DNA of 64,000 nucleotides from Bacteroidaceae bacterium (GCA_017617235.1 JAFZWQ010000024.1:17651-81650); one strand, 5' to 3'; shown: positions 53,626 to 63,736, numbered from the stretch's first letter. Made by a program: numbers and translations. Notes: generated by a model not told the origin, from the letters alone.

Positions 53626-54495
53626 TTATTTTTCGTTCTTGTTATATGCGTTCGCATTCTTGTCGTAAATGCCTTCCGTCTTTGGCATGTAGGTCGTGAA
53701 CTCTGGGGGCACCGTGGCTTCGTGGCGCAGGTCCTCGATGATTTGCTGGAACTTTTCCTTTCCCGTCTCGGGGTTCAGCTTTATCCATCGTTCCAGGATT
53801 TCCGTCTTCAGCAGATAGGCATAGAGCGCATTCACGTCGAAGGGGTCGAAGAATGTCTCGTCCTCTAACCACAGCCATTTCAGTGCATCCAGTCGCTGCT
53901 CTTTCCGTACGGGGTCGGCATCCGAGGCTATTTCCCGCAATTGGGCTAGCAACGCGTCGTCTATCATGGACTTGTCGTATCCATAGGTATATTGTTCCGT
54001 CTGCCATCCCTGTCGTTCGCAAATCAGTGCGGTTAGGGTATTGGCGATGTCCAGGCTTAGGGTTGCCCAGTTCTTCAACAGCCCCGTTCCTTCCTGCTTC
54101 AGGTATTGCCAGTAGCACACCATCAGCCGGTCTTCGGGGAAGTATCCAGGCTCTTGTTTCTTCTCGAAATACTCGCGTACGAAGTCGGCCATGAAAGGCG
54201 GGAATCGCGGGTCGTCCTCGAACTCGTCCTCCAGTGCGTCGGCAATCATTTCCTGCAGCTCCTGCTTGTTCCAGTTGCCCGTGTATGGCAGTTCGGCCAG
54301 GTTGCTCCCTAACAGGATAATCAGGTTCCGGCAGTCGCCCACGAGGAAGAAGAGTTTCGTCATGCGCAGGTCGCGCCCATTCATGTCGTCCTGCTCTTCA
54401 ATCAATTCGCGCAGGTCGCGGATGGATGGTGCCGATTCTGGGGAGTCCAACCGGAGGTCGGGCAATCCTGCCATTAAACAATAGTAATTACTCAT
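53626..54495 (-). CDS. DUF2764 protein of the ATPase operon
   Basis: A 289-residue protein from the ATG at 54495 (MSNYYCLMAGLPDLRL), which begins one base after the stop of subunit E. It is helical and acidic, with repeated phrases such as WNKQELQEMIADALEDEF. DUF2764 proteins occur in V/A-ATPase operons of Bacteroidetes and related phyla at the place of subunit C. Since no subunit C or F gene is present, a stalk-connector role is a reasonable inference. A start at 54513 overlapping subunit E is less likely. Confidence 0.82.
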   Translation of the reverse strand: MSNYYCLMAGLPDLRLDSPESAPSIRDLRELIEEQDDMNGRDLRMTKLFFLVGDCRNLIILLGSNLAELPYTGNWNKQELQEMIADALEDEFEDDPRFPPFMADFVREYFEKKQEPGYFPEDRLMVCYWQYLKQEGTGLLKNWATLSLDIANTLTALICERQGWQTEQYTYGYDKSMIDDALLAQLREIASDADPVRKEQRLDALKWLWLEDETFFDPFDVNALYAYLLKTEILERWIKLNPETGKEKFQQIIEDLRHEATVPPEFTTYMPKTEGIYDKNANAYNKNEK

Positions 54496-54496
54496 C

Positions 54497-55084
54497 TCAG
54501 AAAAGCATCTCAACCAGTTGGGGACGCAGGAAAGCCTTGAAGTAGGCCTCGAACTCCTCCTTGCCGAACTGAACCTTATACGATCCGTCCTCGGGCTGTA
54601 TGGTGAACAGGGTGTCTATACCGTTTACTTTCTCAATCTTCAATCCCTTTTCCAACAGGGTCTTGGCATGTTTCATGAAGTACGCCTTCAGGCTGTCTGC
54701 ATCCTGCGTGCTGATGACGGCGGGTGCATCGCCCTGCCATTTCTCGGCCAGACTTACGGCAAATTTGCCCAGGAAGTCCTTGTCGGCAGCCAGTTTGTTT
54801 ACTTCGTCGTCCACCACCTTGTCCGTCAGCATGTTCACGACTTCGCTCTTCAGTGCGTTCAGGGCCTGACCCGTGTACAGCTTCAGTTCGTTCTTGGTGT
54901 TGGTCTCCAACTCTGTAGCCTTGCGCTTGGCAACGTTCTCGATGTTTACGGCCTGTTCCTTGGCTTCGGCAACAATTTTTTCGGCTTGGGCCTTTGCCTC
55001 GGCTACAATGCGGTCAGCTTCCTGCTGACCTTTCTCAACTCCCTCACGGTAGATTTTCTCTGTGAGTTCCTGAATTTTTTCCAT
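54497..55084 (-). CDS. atpE: V/A-type ATPase peripheral-stalk subunit E
   Basis: A 195-residue protein. The N-terminal half is a long Ala/Glu/Lys coiled coil (EKGQQEADRIVAEAKAQAEK) and the C-terminal half a small globular domain, as in subunit E, which with subunit G/H forms the outer stalk. No separate G/H gene is visible. It is the first gene of the operon. Confidence 0.88.
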   Translation of the reverse strand: MEKIQELTEKIYREGVEKGQQEADRIVAEAKAQAEKIVAEAKEQAVNIENVAKRKATELETNTKNELKLYTGQALNALKSEVVNMLTDKVVDDEVNKLAADKDFLGKFAVSLAEKWQGDAPAVISTQDADSLKAYFMKHAKTLLEKGLKIEKVNGIDTLFTIQPEDGSYKVQFGKEEFEAYFKAFLRPQLVEMLF

Positions 55085-55125
55085 GTGTAAACGTGTATAT
55101 TATTGTTATTTTTTATTTCACGGCG

Positions 55126-55133
55126 CGAAGATA
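55126..55133 (-). promoter_or_regulatory. Weak -7 box for the ATPase operon
   Basis: On the minus strand this reads TATCTTCG (one mismatch from TAnnTTTG), 41 bp before the ATG at 55084. Confidence 0.4.
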
Positions 55134-55179
55134 CAAAAAAAACTTGGCACGGCCAAATATACATTAATATATATATAAG

Positions 55180-55213
55180 AAAAAAGGCCTATCATCTGGG
55201 TGATAGACCTTTA
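55180..55213 (-). terminator. Terminator of the efflux operon
   Basis: On the minus strand an AAAGGTCTATCA / TGATAGGCCTTT hairpin with one mismatch is followed by TTTTTTCTT, 32 bp after the TolC-type gene. Confidence 0.75.
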
Positions 55214-55244
55214 TTTCTATATCGGTATTACGCTCCGCTGGCGT

Positions 55245-56564
55245 TTATTCCAGGAGTCCTGTGACGCGGAGGTATTCGGTTTCGTAGATTTTCAATTGGG
55301 TCTGTGCCTCGATGAGGTTGCTGCGTGCCTGTTGCCATTGGGATTGGGCATCGAGGAGGTCGGTCATGGTGCACATCTGGTTGTCGAATTTCTGCTGCAT
55401 TACGCGCAGGTTCTCGTCGCCCTGTTGTGTGCCAATCGTGGCTGTTTCCACCATAAGCTGTGCATTGGTGACGTTCTGGACAGCCCTGCGCACCTCGACG
55501 CGCATACTGCGTTCCAGTTGCTGTAGTTGCAGTTGCGAGTCATTGAGGTTGAGTTTGGCTTTCTTCACCTTCTTCAGTTCCGCTGTCCAGTGGAAGATGG
55601 GTACCTTCAATGCCAGCAGAGCATAGGGACTGCCCCCGCTAAAGGTGTGATTATAGCTCATTGCAGTACCGCTGGGGAAATTCGCTTCGCCCTTCAGTTT
55701 CAGGTTGTCGTGGTACGAATAGCTGCCAATGAGTGCCAGTGTCGGCAAATAGTTGGAACGCTCTTTCTTAACCAGTTGCTCTTTGGCCTTTACCTGTTGC
55801 TGCAGCAGAATCAGGTCGGGTCGGGACGAGAAGTCCTCGCTGAGTTGCGCCACCTTGTCAACAGACAGGACGGTGTCGGTGGGGATGATAGCCTGTTCGA
55901 AATCCGCACCGATGATGTTGGCCAGTGCCAGTTGGCAGAGTTGTTCGCCATTCTGTGCTTTCTGGAGCTGGTATTTGACTTCGTTCTGCTTGGTGGTGAC
56001 ACGCAACAGGTCGTTGTCGGTGGCCATCTGTACGTCGACGGCGAGCTTCACCTTGTCGTAAAGTCCCTGCATCTGTCGGGTGTAGGCTTCGAGCATCTGC
56101 ACCTTCGAGCGTACGGAGATGAGTGTGTAATAGGCATTATCGACATCGGCAATGAGTTGCATGCGTGCCTTACGACGCTGTTCCTCGCTGACGGTTTCGC
56201 CAATGCGTGCCAGGCGGTTGGCAGCCATTATCTGTCCTCCGGTATAGATGGGCTGGGTAAGATTGATGCCGGCCAGGTAGGTGCCGCGTGTCTGGAGTGT
56301 CACATTTAATATGTTGCCGACTTCCAGCAGGTCCTGATTCTGCATGTGCAGCAACGTAAAGGAGCCATCCAGTTTGGGAAGATACTGCGCGAAGGCTATC
56401 TGACGGTCCAGTTTTGCCTTTAGCACAGCGTTGTCTGCGGTCTTGATTTTCTCATTATTCTCGAGAGCCATCTTGCGGCAGTCCTGTAAACTCAGACTTA
56501 TGGTTTGGGCTTGAAGCTGCGATATCGCGGCAGACAGGACGAGGGAAAATATTATCTTTTTCAT
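55245..56564 (-). CDS. TolC-family outer-membrane channel
   Basis: A 439-residue exported protein with signal peptide. It shows the duplicated TolC pattern: long helices, repeated QLxxAQ... and alternating LNL/xAY segments (YDKVKLAVDVQMATDNDLLRV, then the mirrored DENLRVMQQKFDNQMCTMTDLLDAQ region; each is a TolC hairpin base). It forms the trimeric exit duct for the pump encoded upstream. It overlaps the pump gene by 4 bp. Confidence 0.9.
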   Translation of the reverse strand: MKKIIFSLVLSAAISQLQAQTISLSLQDCRKMALENNEKIKTADNAVLKAKLDRQIAFAQYLPKLDGSFTLLHMQNQDLLEVGNILNVTLQTRGTYLAGINLTQPIYTGGQIMAANRLARIGETVSEEQRRKARMQLIADVDNAYYTLISVRSKVQMLEAYTRQMQGLYDKVKLAVDVQMATDNDLLRVTTKQNEVKYQLQKAQNGEQLCQLALANIIGADFEQAIIPTDTVLSVDKVAQLSEDFSSRPDLILLQQQVKAKEQLVKKERSNYLPTLALIGSYSYHDNLKLKGEANFPSGTAMSYNHTFSGGSPYALLALKVPIFHWTAELKKVKKAKLNLNDSQLQLQQLERSMRVEVRRAVQNVTNAQLMVETATIGTQQGDENLRVMQQKFDNQMCTMTDLLDAQSQWQQARSNLIEAQTQLKIYETEYLRVTGLLE

Positions 56565-59500
56565 ACAGCTTTCGTTTTTTGAACTTTGAAGATGGTAGAG
56601 TAGAGGATGGGCAGGAACACCAGTGTGATGAGTGTTCCCATGGCCAATCCGGACATGACGCAGACAGCCATAGAGCCGTACATCGGGTCGGGAACCAGCG
56701 GAGCCATACCCAGAATGGTAGTCAGCGAAGCCATGATAACGGGGCTTGTACGGCTGACCGTGGCATTCACGATGGCGTCGTAGGCCGGCAGTTTCTCCTC
56801 TCTGCGCAGTCGGTTTATTTCATCGATGAGCACAATGCCGTTCTTAATCATCATGCCGACAAGTCCCATGGCGCCAAGGATGGCGATGAAGGTGAACGGC
56901 ACTCCCATGAAGAGCAATGCCGGTACGATGCCGACAAGGATGAATGGCAGGCAGAATACTACGATGAGCACCTGCTTCCAACTGTTGAACAACAGGAGCA
57001 TGATGACCAGAATGAACACGAAGGCCAGGGGGAAGAGGCTGATGATGGAACCTGCTGCGTTACCTGAACTGCTGCTTTCGCCCTCCCATGACAGGGAGTA
57101 GCCTTGTGGCAGTTCGATAGCCTCGATGGCATCCTTGATGTCGGCCATCACCTTCTTCGGCGTTGCATCCTCGAGGTCTGGATTTGGGTCGCATTCGGCT
57201 TCGATGGTGCGCTGACCGTCGCGGCGCAGGATGTAATCCTCCTCCCATTCCAGGTGGATGTCGCTGTTGACGGTGCTCAACGGAACGCTGTTGGTCAGTC
57301 GGTTTTCCAGTTCCTCCACCGTGGTAATGCCCATCAGCAGACCCTTGAAGTCGTCGGGCGTGATGTGCAGGTTCAGCATACTCCACACGGGGATGGTGGA
57401 GATGTTCTGAATCTTCGAGCCATCTTCGTTGCGTACCTGCATCTGGACGATGACTTTCTTGTCTTGGTCGCTGATGATGCCCACGGGCAGTCCGTCGGTT
57501 GCGGCAAGCAGCGCATTTGCCACGTTCTCGCGGCTCAATCCGCTTCGCAGGGCATCTGTCTGCACATAGTTGGTCACAATGGACTTGCCCTTCGGTTGCC
57601 AGTTGTTCTGCACAGAGTAGGCATCGGCATATTTCGATTTACGCATGATACCTTCGGCCTGATGTGCCAGGTCGCGCAGCACCTCGGGGTCTGGACCTTG
57701 GAATACGGCCTCGACGGTGTGGGTGGTGGTGATGCTGAAGTTATAGTTGCGGAAGCGGATGTAGGCATCGGGATAGGCGGCACGCAGTTGCGGGCGGATT
57801 TCCTTGATGGCGGCTTTCATGGTCTTGAAATCCTTGCAGTCGATAATCATCTCGCCGTAGTTGTTGCCGCCGGTGTTCATCGGGCGAACGAAACTGTATC
57901 GTGTAGGCGACGAACCCATGGCTGCCGTTACACGGTCTATCTTCGGGTTCTTCAACAGTGTATCGGTTATCTCCAGAAGGTCTTCGCGCACACGGTCGGG
58001 ACTGGTCTGGTCTGGCAGATAGTATTCCACTACGAATTGTCCGTAGTCGAAGTCGGGGAAGAATACCTGTTTCACCTTCGTGAATCCGAATCCGCAAATC
58101 GCCAGCAATACCAGAGCCACGCCGATGGTGGTGTAGCGGAAGTCGATGAGTTTGGCGATGAGTTTGCGAACGATGGCCTGCAGTTTCGTATCCTTAACCT
58201 CGTTCTCGCCAGCCTTGTCCTTGGCCTTTGGTCGCAGGGGCAACCATGCAACTACGCACGAGGGTACCTGCACCATAGCCATCACCCACGAGGCCAGGAG
58301 CGAGATGCAAAGCACGAGGAACAGGTCGCGACAGTATTCGCCTGCCGTACTCTTGGAAATATAGGTGGGCCAGAAGGTCAGCACGGCAATCACCGTTGCA
58401 CCCAGCATGGGAAGTGCCGTGTTGTTGACGATGTTGTAGAGGTATGACTTAGGCCCAAGTCCCTTCTTCTTGTCCACGAGTATGCCGTCCATCACCACGA
58501 TGGCATTGTCCACCAGCATACCCATCGCCACGATGAAGGCTCCGAGCGAGATTCGCTGTAGGGTACTGCCCACCATCAGCAGGATGGGGAACGACACGAA
58601 GATGGCAAGTATCAGGCTGGTGCCGATAATCATGCCGCCGCGGAATCCATAGCTGAACATCAGCACGACAATTACGATGAGCACGGATTCCAGCAGGTTG
58701 ATGAGGAATCCATTCACAGCGTTCGTCACCTGGTCGGCCTGGAAGAAGATTTTTTCCGTCTCGAAGCCTACGGGCACGCGGTCCATGACCTCTGCCAGTT
58801 TCTTATCCACCTTCTTACCTACATCGGGCACAATGGCATCGTCGCTCAGCGTGATGCAGATACCCAGCGACGGCTTTCCGTTCACGAAGAATCCCTTTGT
58901 CTGCGGCTCCTTGTAACTGCGCTCCACCTTGGCAATGTCGCCCAGTCGAATCAGCTTGCCGCTCGGGGTGCGGATATACATGTCGGCAATGTCCTTTTCA
59001 TCCTCCAACTCGTTGTTCACACGCAGCTGCAGACGGTCGTCGCCATTCTCGTAGTTACCTGCGCTCACCGTCTTGCCTGCATTCTGCAGACCCAGCATCA
59101 CCTGGGTGGGCAGTATTCCCGTGCGAACCAGTTTCTCCTTGTCGATGATGATGTTGATGACCTCTGGACGGGTGCCGATGATGTTAATTCGCTTCACACC
59201 TTTCACCGTCAGCAGTTCGCGACGTACAAGTTTGGCGTATTTCTCCAGTTCGGCATAGCTGTAGCCGTCGCCCATGAAGGCATAGAACAGGCCATAGACA
59301 TCCAGCATGTCATCCACCACGATAGGGGCATAGCAGCCCGAAGGAAGTTTCGACTGTACATCGTTAGCCTTGCGGCGCAGCTGGTCGAAGTGCTGTTCCA
59401 TCTCTGCCATCTTCACCTTGTCCTGGAACTTCACCGTGATGATGGCCATGTTGGGATGACACTCCGAATTCAGTTCCTTTACATCGGCCAGGGTTCGTAA

Positions 59501-59719
59501 CTCGTCTTCCATCACCTGCACAGCCTCCAGCTCTACTTCGTGGGCCGTGGCACCGGGGTAAATCAACGCCACAGAAGCTTGCTTGATGGCAACAGCAGGG
59601 TCCTCCAGTTTAGGCATGTTGATGTAACTGAACACACCCATGACGAGGATTCCCACTACAAAGCTCCAGAATATAATCGGACGCTTGACGAAAAATTCAG
59701 TCAGTGCTCTTGCATTCAT
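56561..59719 (-). CDS. RND efflux pump, inner-membrane permease
   Basis: A 1052-residue RND transporter with 12 membrane segments and two large periplasmic loops. Signatures are the N-terminal FFVKRPIIFWSFVVGILV, the fourth-helix GMLVDNAIVVMDG holding one of the proton-relay aspartates, the second-half SSSGNAAG and the late GLVGMMIKNGIVLIDE. The sequence is HAE1/AcrB-like rather than metal-specific CusA-type; substrate unknown. It overlaps both neighbouring efflux genes by 4 bp. Confidence 0.93.
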   Translation of the reverse strand: MNARALTEFFVKRPIIFWSFVVGILVMGVFSYINMPKLEDPAVAIKQASVALIYPGATAHEVELEAVQVMEDELRTLADVKELNSECHPNMAIITVKFQDKVKMAEMEQHFDQLRRKANDVQSKLPSGCYAPIVVDDMLDVYGLFYAFMGDGYSYAELEKYAKLVRRELLTVKGVKRINIIGTRPEVINIIIDKEKLVRTGILPTQVMLGLQNAGKTVSAGNYENGDDRLQLRVNNELEDEKDIADMYIRTPSGKLIRLGDIAKVERSYKEPQTKGFFVNGKPSLGICITLSDDAIVPDVGKKVDKKLAEVMDRVPVGFETEKIFFQADQVTNAVNGFLINLLESVLIVIVVLMFSYGFRGGMIIGTSLILAIFVSFPILLMVGSTLQRISLGAFIVAMGMLVDNAIVVMDGILVDKKKGLGPKSYLYNIVNNTALPMLGATVIAVLTFWPTYISKSTAGEYCRDLFLVLCISLLASWVMAMVQVPSCVVAWLPLRPKAKDKAGENEVKDTKLQAIVRKLIAKLIDFRYTTIGVALVLLAICGFGFTKVKQVFFPDFDYGQFVVEYYLPDQTSPDRVREDLLEITDTLLKNPKIDRVTAAMGSSPTRYSFVRPMNTGGNNYGEMIIDCKDFKTMKAAIKEIRPQLRAAYPDAYIRFRNYNFSITTTHTVEAVFQGPDPEVLRDLAHQAEGIMRKSKYADAYSVQNNWQPKGKSIVTNYVQTDALRSGLSRENVANALLAATDGLPVGIISDQDKKVIVQMQVRNEDGSKIQNISTIPVWSMLNLHITPDDFKGLLMGITTVEELENRLTNSVPLSTVNSDIHLEWEEDYILRRDGQRTIEAECDPNPDLEDATPKKVMADIKDAIEAIELPQGYSLSWEGESSSSGNAAGSIISLFPLAFVFILVIMLLLFNSWKQVLIVVFCLPFILVGIVPALLFMGVPFTFIAILGAMGLVGMMIKNGIVLIDEINRLRREEKLPAYDAIVNATVSRTSPVIMASLTTILGMAPLVPDPMYGSMAVCVMSGLAMGTLITLVFLPILYSTIFKVQKTKAV

Positions 59720-60765
59720 AACAGATCCCCCACGTTAGAGTTATGTTGCGTGACAATCTTCACCTTGTCGCCTTCGTGCAATGCTCTCACGCCAGCCTTC
59801 ACGATGCGGTCGTTGACGGATATTCCGCTTTCTACAACGGCCATTCCCTCAGAATCCACTCTGCTGGTTTTGATGGCGTGACGCTTCACTACATCGCCCT
59901 GCTCAACAACCCACACATAGGGCTTGCCGTCATCCTCGAAAATGGCGTGGGCGGGAATCGACAGACCATGAACGGTTTCATTACCGCCAATCTCGATATA
60001 TACGTTGACGTTGACACCAGCGCTGAGACGACCCTCCAGTGCATACGTTACGGTGAAGAGTTGGTTGACATCTGCCTTGGCCAGCACACCGGTCCTGTGC
60101 AGCTCATAGCGTTCGCCAGCTGCGATGCAATATGCCTTGGTCGAATTCTTCAGATCTCGATAGAATTCTGCTGGAATGTTCACTTCCACCTCCATGCGGT
60201 GCGTATCGACAAGGTCCATCACGGGCAATCCTGCGCTGACCATTTCCGAAGGCTCGAAGTTTATCTTCTGGATGGTGCCATCGACGGGGGCTGTCAGTTG
60301 GGTGTAGCTCAACTGGTTCTTGGCGTTCTGTAATTTTATGCCCAGCTGTTCCAAACCGCTCGTCGCTTTCTCGAAGTCATTGCCCGAGAGGCTGTTGGCC
60401 TCGTGCAACTTGCGCATTCTCTCCACTTCGTTTTTCAGTTGGTTGTATTGGGACTGTGCGGCATCCACTCCCAGCTGGTAGTCTTTCGTGTCGAGTGTGG
60501 CCACCAACTGTCCGCGTCTGACATGCGAGCCTTCCTTTACCAGAATCCTGCTGATTTGTCCTGCTGTACGGAAACTCAGGCTAACAGTGCTATTCTCCTT
60601 AACCACGCCGGTGAAATTCTTCACTGCCGACTCCTGACGGTTCAGGGGCAGCACCGTCATCACGCTGTGCACTTTTACCTCGTCGCTCTTCTTGTCGCTG
60701 TTGCCACATGCTGTCAGCACCCCCACTGCAGCAAATGCCAACACAATACTTTTAATTTCTTTCAT
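59716..60765 (-). CDS. RND membrane fusion protein (periplasmic adaptor lipoprotein)
   Basis: A 349-residue lipoprotein (signal ending VLTACGNS). The adaptor layout is complete: lipoyl half-motifs (VKEGSHVRRGQLVATLD near 75-91 and LTAPVDGTIQKI near 153-164), a helical hairpin between them, and beta-barrel and membrane-proximal domains. It links the RND pump to the TolC channel. It lies 36 bp after the patatin gene and shows no promoter of its own. Confidence 0.92.
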   Translation of the reverse strand: MKEIKSIVLAFAAVGVLTACGNSDKKSDEVKVHSVMTVLPLNRQESAVKNFTGVVKENSTVSLSFRTAGQISRILVKEGSHVRRGQLVATLDTKDYQLGVDAAQSQYNQLKNEVERMRKLHEANSLSGNDFEKATSGLEQLGIKLQNAKNQLSYTQLTAPVDGTIQKINFEPSEMVSAGLPVMDLVDTHRMEVEVNIPAEFYRDLKNSTKAYCIAAGERYELHRTGVLAKADVNQLFTVTYALEGRLSAGVNVNVYIEIGGNETVHGLSIPAHAIFEDDGKPYVWVVEQGDVVKRHAIKTSRVDSEGMAVVESGISVNDRIVKAGVRALHEGDKVKIVTQHNSNVGDLL

Positions 60766-60801
60766 AGTTTTTGCTTTTGATTTATATTTTTTCGTTTATT
60801 T

Positions 60802-63054
60802 TCAGAAGACATATCCAAGATTCAAGTAGAAATACGGAGACTTGGTGTGGGTACTGTAACCGACAGTGCCGCCGAGGGGGCCTGCGATGGTGTTGTAGTA
60901 ATAAGCGGCCTGGACACCAATCAGGGTGCGGTGGTCGATGAGATTCTTCAACTTGTCTGCCCGCTGACCGGCTGCAGCACGCAGCAACACGTAGTGGTTC
61001 TTGCCGATGCGCTGCTGTGCCTTTATCTGGGCGGCCACGAACTGCTGGTCGATGTATTCCATGTTACCGATACCGGCGAACGGCATCTGCTGCTCGACAT
61101 AGTGGTTGAACCAGTCGCCTCCGATGGTGTTGCTGAATACGGTGGGGATTACGGGGCCGTAGAGCATGCGGCCGTAGAGCATGGGCTGGAGGGTGAAGCG
61201 GCTGCCGATGGAGAACGACATGCGCCAGTCGGCACGGATTTCGTGCATACCTGTTCTCTCGCCCAGTTTGGTTCCGTTTGCGGCCCGTTCGTTCAGGTGT
61301 ACGAAGTCGTTGGTCACGTATGCATACTCTGCATTGAATCGGGCTCCGCGGGTGGCGAAGTACCAGTTGTCCTCGCTGTTGTAGTTTATTCGTGCCCGGT
61401 AGCTCAGGAAGTGTTCGTTCTTGAACGTCACTTTTGTGGATGTTGCCGAGTAGAGGGCGTTGTATTTGTGCATGAAGTCCCAGCGCAGACCTGCCTTCAG
61501 GTTGAAGTGGCGCAGGTTGAAGTTCAGGGGCAGGAACTCGCCCTGGAATTGGTTGTAGCGGATGCTATAGTCGCGGTCGCCTTTGCGATAGACGTCCACG
61601 TCGTTGCGCAGGAAGGAGTAACTGATTGTTGGGCGGGTGAAGCTGCGGGGATGTATGGTGAGTTCTGCGCGTGCCTTCATTCGCTTGCCCAGTCGCAGCG
61701 TAATGTCGGTGTAGAGGGGCACTGCTGTTTTCATCGGAATGTCGAGGTCGGCCTCCACGGCGGCATATTCCTCCGAATCGAATCGCACGCCGCCATAAAT
61801 CTGCACGGACTTGCGGTCGCCTGCCGACAGGACTACGTGTACACCGTCGCCATCCGGCTCCAGGCGGCATTCGGCGGTTTGGTAGAAGAGGTCCATTCGC
61901 ATCGAGGTCGTCAGTTGCTGTTCCAGCTTGGCATCAATGCTGTCGGTTTTGCTCAGATGGAACTTCTGGCGCAGGAAGCGTTCGGCCTGGGGTGTCATAT
62001 TCTCGAAGGAGAAGCCGGTGACGTGCTGCTTTTCCGTCAGCACCTTCGGGCGCAGCGGGTAGTGGACCGTGGGGCGGAAGGACTCGTCGATACCGATTTT
62101 CTGCTTCAGGGCTATGATTTCGTCCCAGTGGTGCATGGCCATGTCCTCGCCACGACGGATGAGGGAGTCGATGGCTTCTGTCGAGAAGCTGGCAGTGCTG
62201 TAGCCCTTCGTATCCACTTGCAGGTGCAGGTCGGTGATGGCAAGGTTCTCGGCGTACTTGTTTTTGCAGTTTACGTCGATGATTTGGTTGATGATGGTCA
62301 TCGTATTTCCCAGGTCGTCGGCCACCTTCGGGGTTCCCTGCACGGTTACGCCGATAATGATGTCGGCCCCCATCTCGCGGGCAATGTCTGCCGGGAAATT
62401 ATTCTTCAGGCCACCATCCACCAGCACCATGTCGCCAAGTCTGACGGGGGCAAAGGCCGCAGGAATGGACATGGAGGCACGCATGGCCTGTGGCAGTCGG
62501 CCGCTGTGGAAATCAATCTCGCTGTTGTCGATGATGTTTGTGGCCACACAGGCAAAGGGGATGCGCAGGTCGCGGCTGAAGTCGAGCGAGTCGGTGTAAC
62601 CCGTGCAGAGTCGCTGGAACAGCTCGGCCAGGTTCTTTCCCTTGATGAGTCCGCCGGCACTCACCTTGCGCTTGCCGAAAATCAGGTCTGTCGTAAGGAA
62701 ATAGGTGTTTTGCTTCCGGCGGTCGTCGAGACTCTGGTTGTGCAGGTTTTCCTTGTCCGTAATCACGTAGCCCCAATCCTGCATTCTCACGATGGAATCC
62801 AGCGCGTTGGCGTTGTAGCCGATGGCGTACAGTCCGCCCACAATGCTGCCCATGGACGTGCCCGTGACGATGTCGATGGGAATTCCGGCCTTTTCCAGCA
62901 CCTTCAGCACACCGATGTGGGCCATTCCCTTGGCACCGCCGCCGCTGAGCACGACGGCCACCCGCTTTCTGTTGACAGCCGTACTGTCGTTATTCGCATT
63001 TATCATACCGCATGTCAGTATCGCGGCTATGGTCAGCAAGAGAACCCGTTTCAT
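60802..63054 (-). CDS. Patatin-like phospholipase fused to an outer-membrane beta-barrel (PlpD/BamA-like)
   Basis: A 750-residue exported protein. After a signal peptide, residues 32-225 form a patatin domain: oxyanion GGGAKG at 38-43, nucleophile Ser-67 in GTSMG and Asp-213 in VDGGLKNNFP, so the catalytic dyad is intact. A POTRA-like part follows, then an Omp85-type barrel from about residue 400 to the terminal aromatic residue (YFYLNLGYVF). Such proteins are type Vd-like autotransporters or outer-membrane lipases. It lies between a small exported-protein gene (41 bp upstream) and the efflux genes, in one operon. Confidence 0.9.
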   Translation of the reverse strand: MKRVLLLTIAAILTCGMINANNDSTAVNRKRVAVVLSGGGAKGMAHIGVLKVLEKAGIPIDIVTGTSMGSIVGGLYAIGYNANALDSIVRMQDWGYVITDKENLHNQSLDDRRKQNTYFLTTDLIFGKRKVSAGGLIKGKNLAELFQRLCTGYTDSLDFSRDLRIPFACVATNIIDNSEIDFHSGRLPQAMRASMSIPAAFAPVRLGDMVLVDGGLKNNFPADIAREMGADIIIGVTVQGTPKVADDLGNTMTIINQIIDVNCKNKYAENLAITDLHLQVDTKGYSTASFSTEAIDSLIRRGEDMAMHHWDEIIALKQKIGIDESFRPTVHYPLRPKVLTEKQHVTGFSFENMTPQAERFLRQKFHLSKTDSIDAKLEQQLTTSMRMDLFYQTAECRLEPDGDGVHVVLSAGDRKSVQIYGGVRFDSEEYAAVEADLDIPMKTAVPLYTDITLRLGKRMKARAELTIHPRSFTRPTISYSFLRNDVDVYRKGDRDYSIRYNQFQGEFLPLNFNLRHFNLKAGLRWDFMHKYNALYSATSTKVTFKNEHFLSYRARINYNSEDNWYFATRGARFNAEYAYVTNDFVHLNERAANGTKLGERTGMHEIRADWRMSFSIGSRFTLQPMLYGRMLYGPVIPTVFSNTIGGDWFNHYVEQQMPFAGIGNMEYIDQQFVAAQIKAQQRIGKNHYVLLRAAAGQRADKLKNLIDHRTLIGVQAAYYYNTIAGPLGGTVGYSTHTKSPYFYLNLGYVF

Positions 63055-63095
63055 AATGTGCTAGATAATGTCTTGTTGAACAAATACTTATTTCA

Positions 63096-63695
63096 TTACT
63101 TCGTCCGTGTCAGGGTGAACTTGGTGGGTTTCTTCCCCTTTTCCCTATCCAGGATGCCGGACAGCCTGTTGCCATCGGAACTCAGATACAGCGTGTCCAG
63201 TTCGCCTTCGCTGTCCTTCATGATGACGAGGTCGTCCTTCACCCGATAGGTGGCCTTTTCCGTTGAAGGGACCATGGCCAATGCTGCCTTTATCAGCTTA
63301 CGCTTTGCCCATCCGATGCCGGCCGTCTTCAGCACTTCTTCATCGATTTTCATGTCCATCTTCATCGTGGCTTTATCCTCAGTCTTGAAATCAACGCTGA
63401 CGGCCATCTTCATGCCCTTTTTCATGGCAACCATCATGGCCTGGGCTTCCTTGACCTGCTTTTCCACCTCGGCTTTCTCCTCGGCTGTGAGCTCGCGTCC
63501 CTTCTTCTGTTTGGCCTTGGCATAGGCTGCTATCCTGACGGAGTCCAGTTTCTGGTCCACCTCGGCCGCCATTTTATCGAATTCACCGGCAAGGATGTTC
63601 GCGTTGCTGTACGTGCGTCCGACCATATTGGTCTGTGCCAATGCACTCATTGCAGCCATCACGGCGACTACGAACATCAATATATTTTTTTTCAT
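63096..63695 (-). CDS. Small exported protein of unknown function, first in the efflux operon
   Basis: A 199-residue protein with signal peptide (MKKNILMFVVAVMAAMSALAQ). The middle is Lys/Ala/Glu/Met-rich and probably helical (KGRELTAEEKAEVEKQVKEA). The rest is beta-rich with an ending MKDSEGELDTLYLSSDGNRL that recalls lipocalin-type stress proteins. No family is recognised. It is the first gene after the promoter and leads into the patatin gene. Confidence 0.7.
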   Translation of the reverse strand: MKKNILMFVVAVMAAMSALAQTNMVGRTYSNANILAGEFDKMAAEVDQKLDSVRIAAYAKAKQKKGRELTAEEKAEVEKQVKEAQAMMVAMKKGMKMAVSVDFKTEDKATMKMDMKIDEEVLKTAGIGWAKRKLIKAALAMVPSTEKATYRVKDDLVIMKDSEGELDTLYLSSDGNRLSGILDREKGKKPTKFTLTRTK

Positions 63696-63736
63696 CGTTT
63701 TAAATGTAACTACATGATATTAGGTCTATTCTAGCG

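Noticed and set aside
60847-63249. An 800-codon open frame on the plus strand opposite the patatin gene
   Set aside because: It is the mirror of a gene with intact catalytic motifs; its translation is Val/Gly/His/Leu-rich with no domain and no signal.
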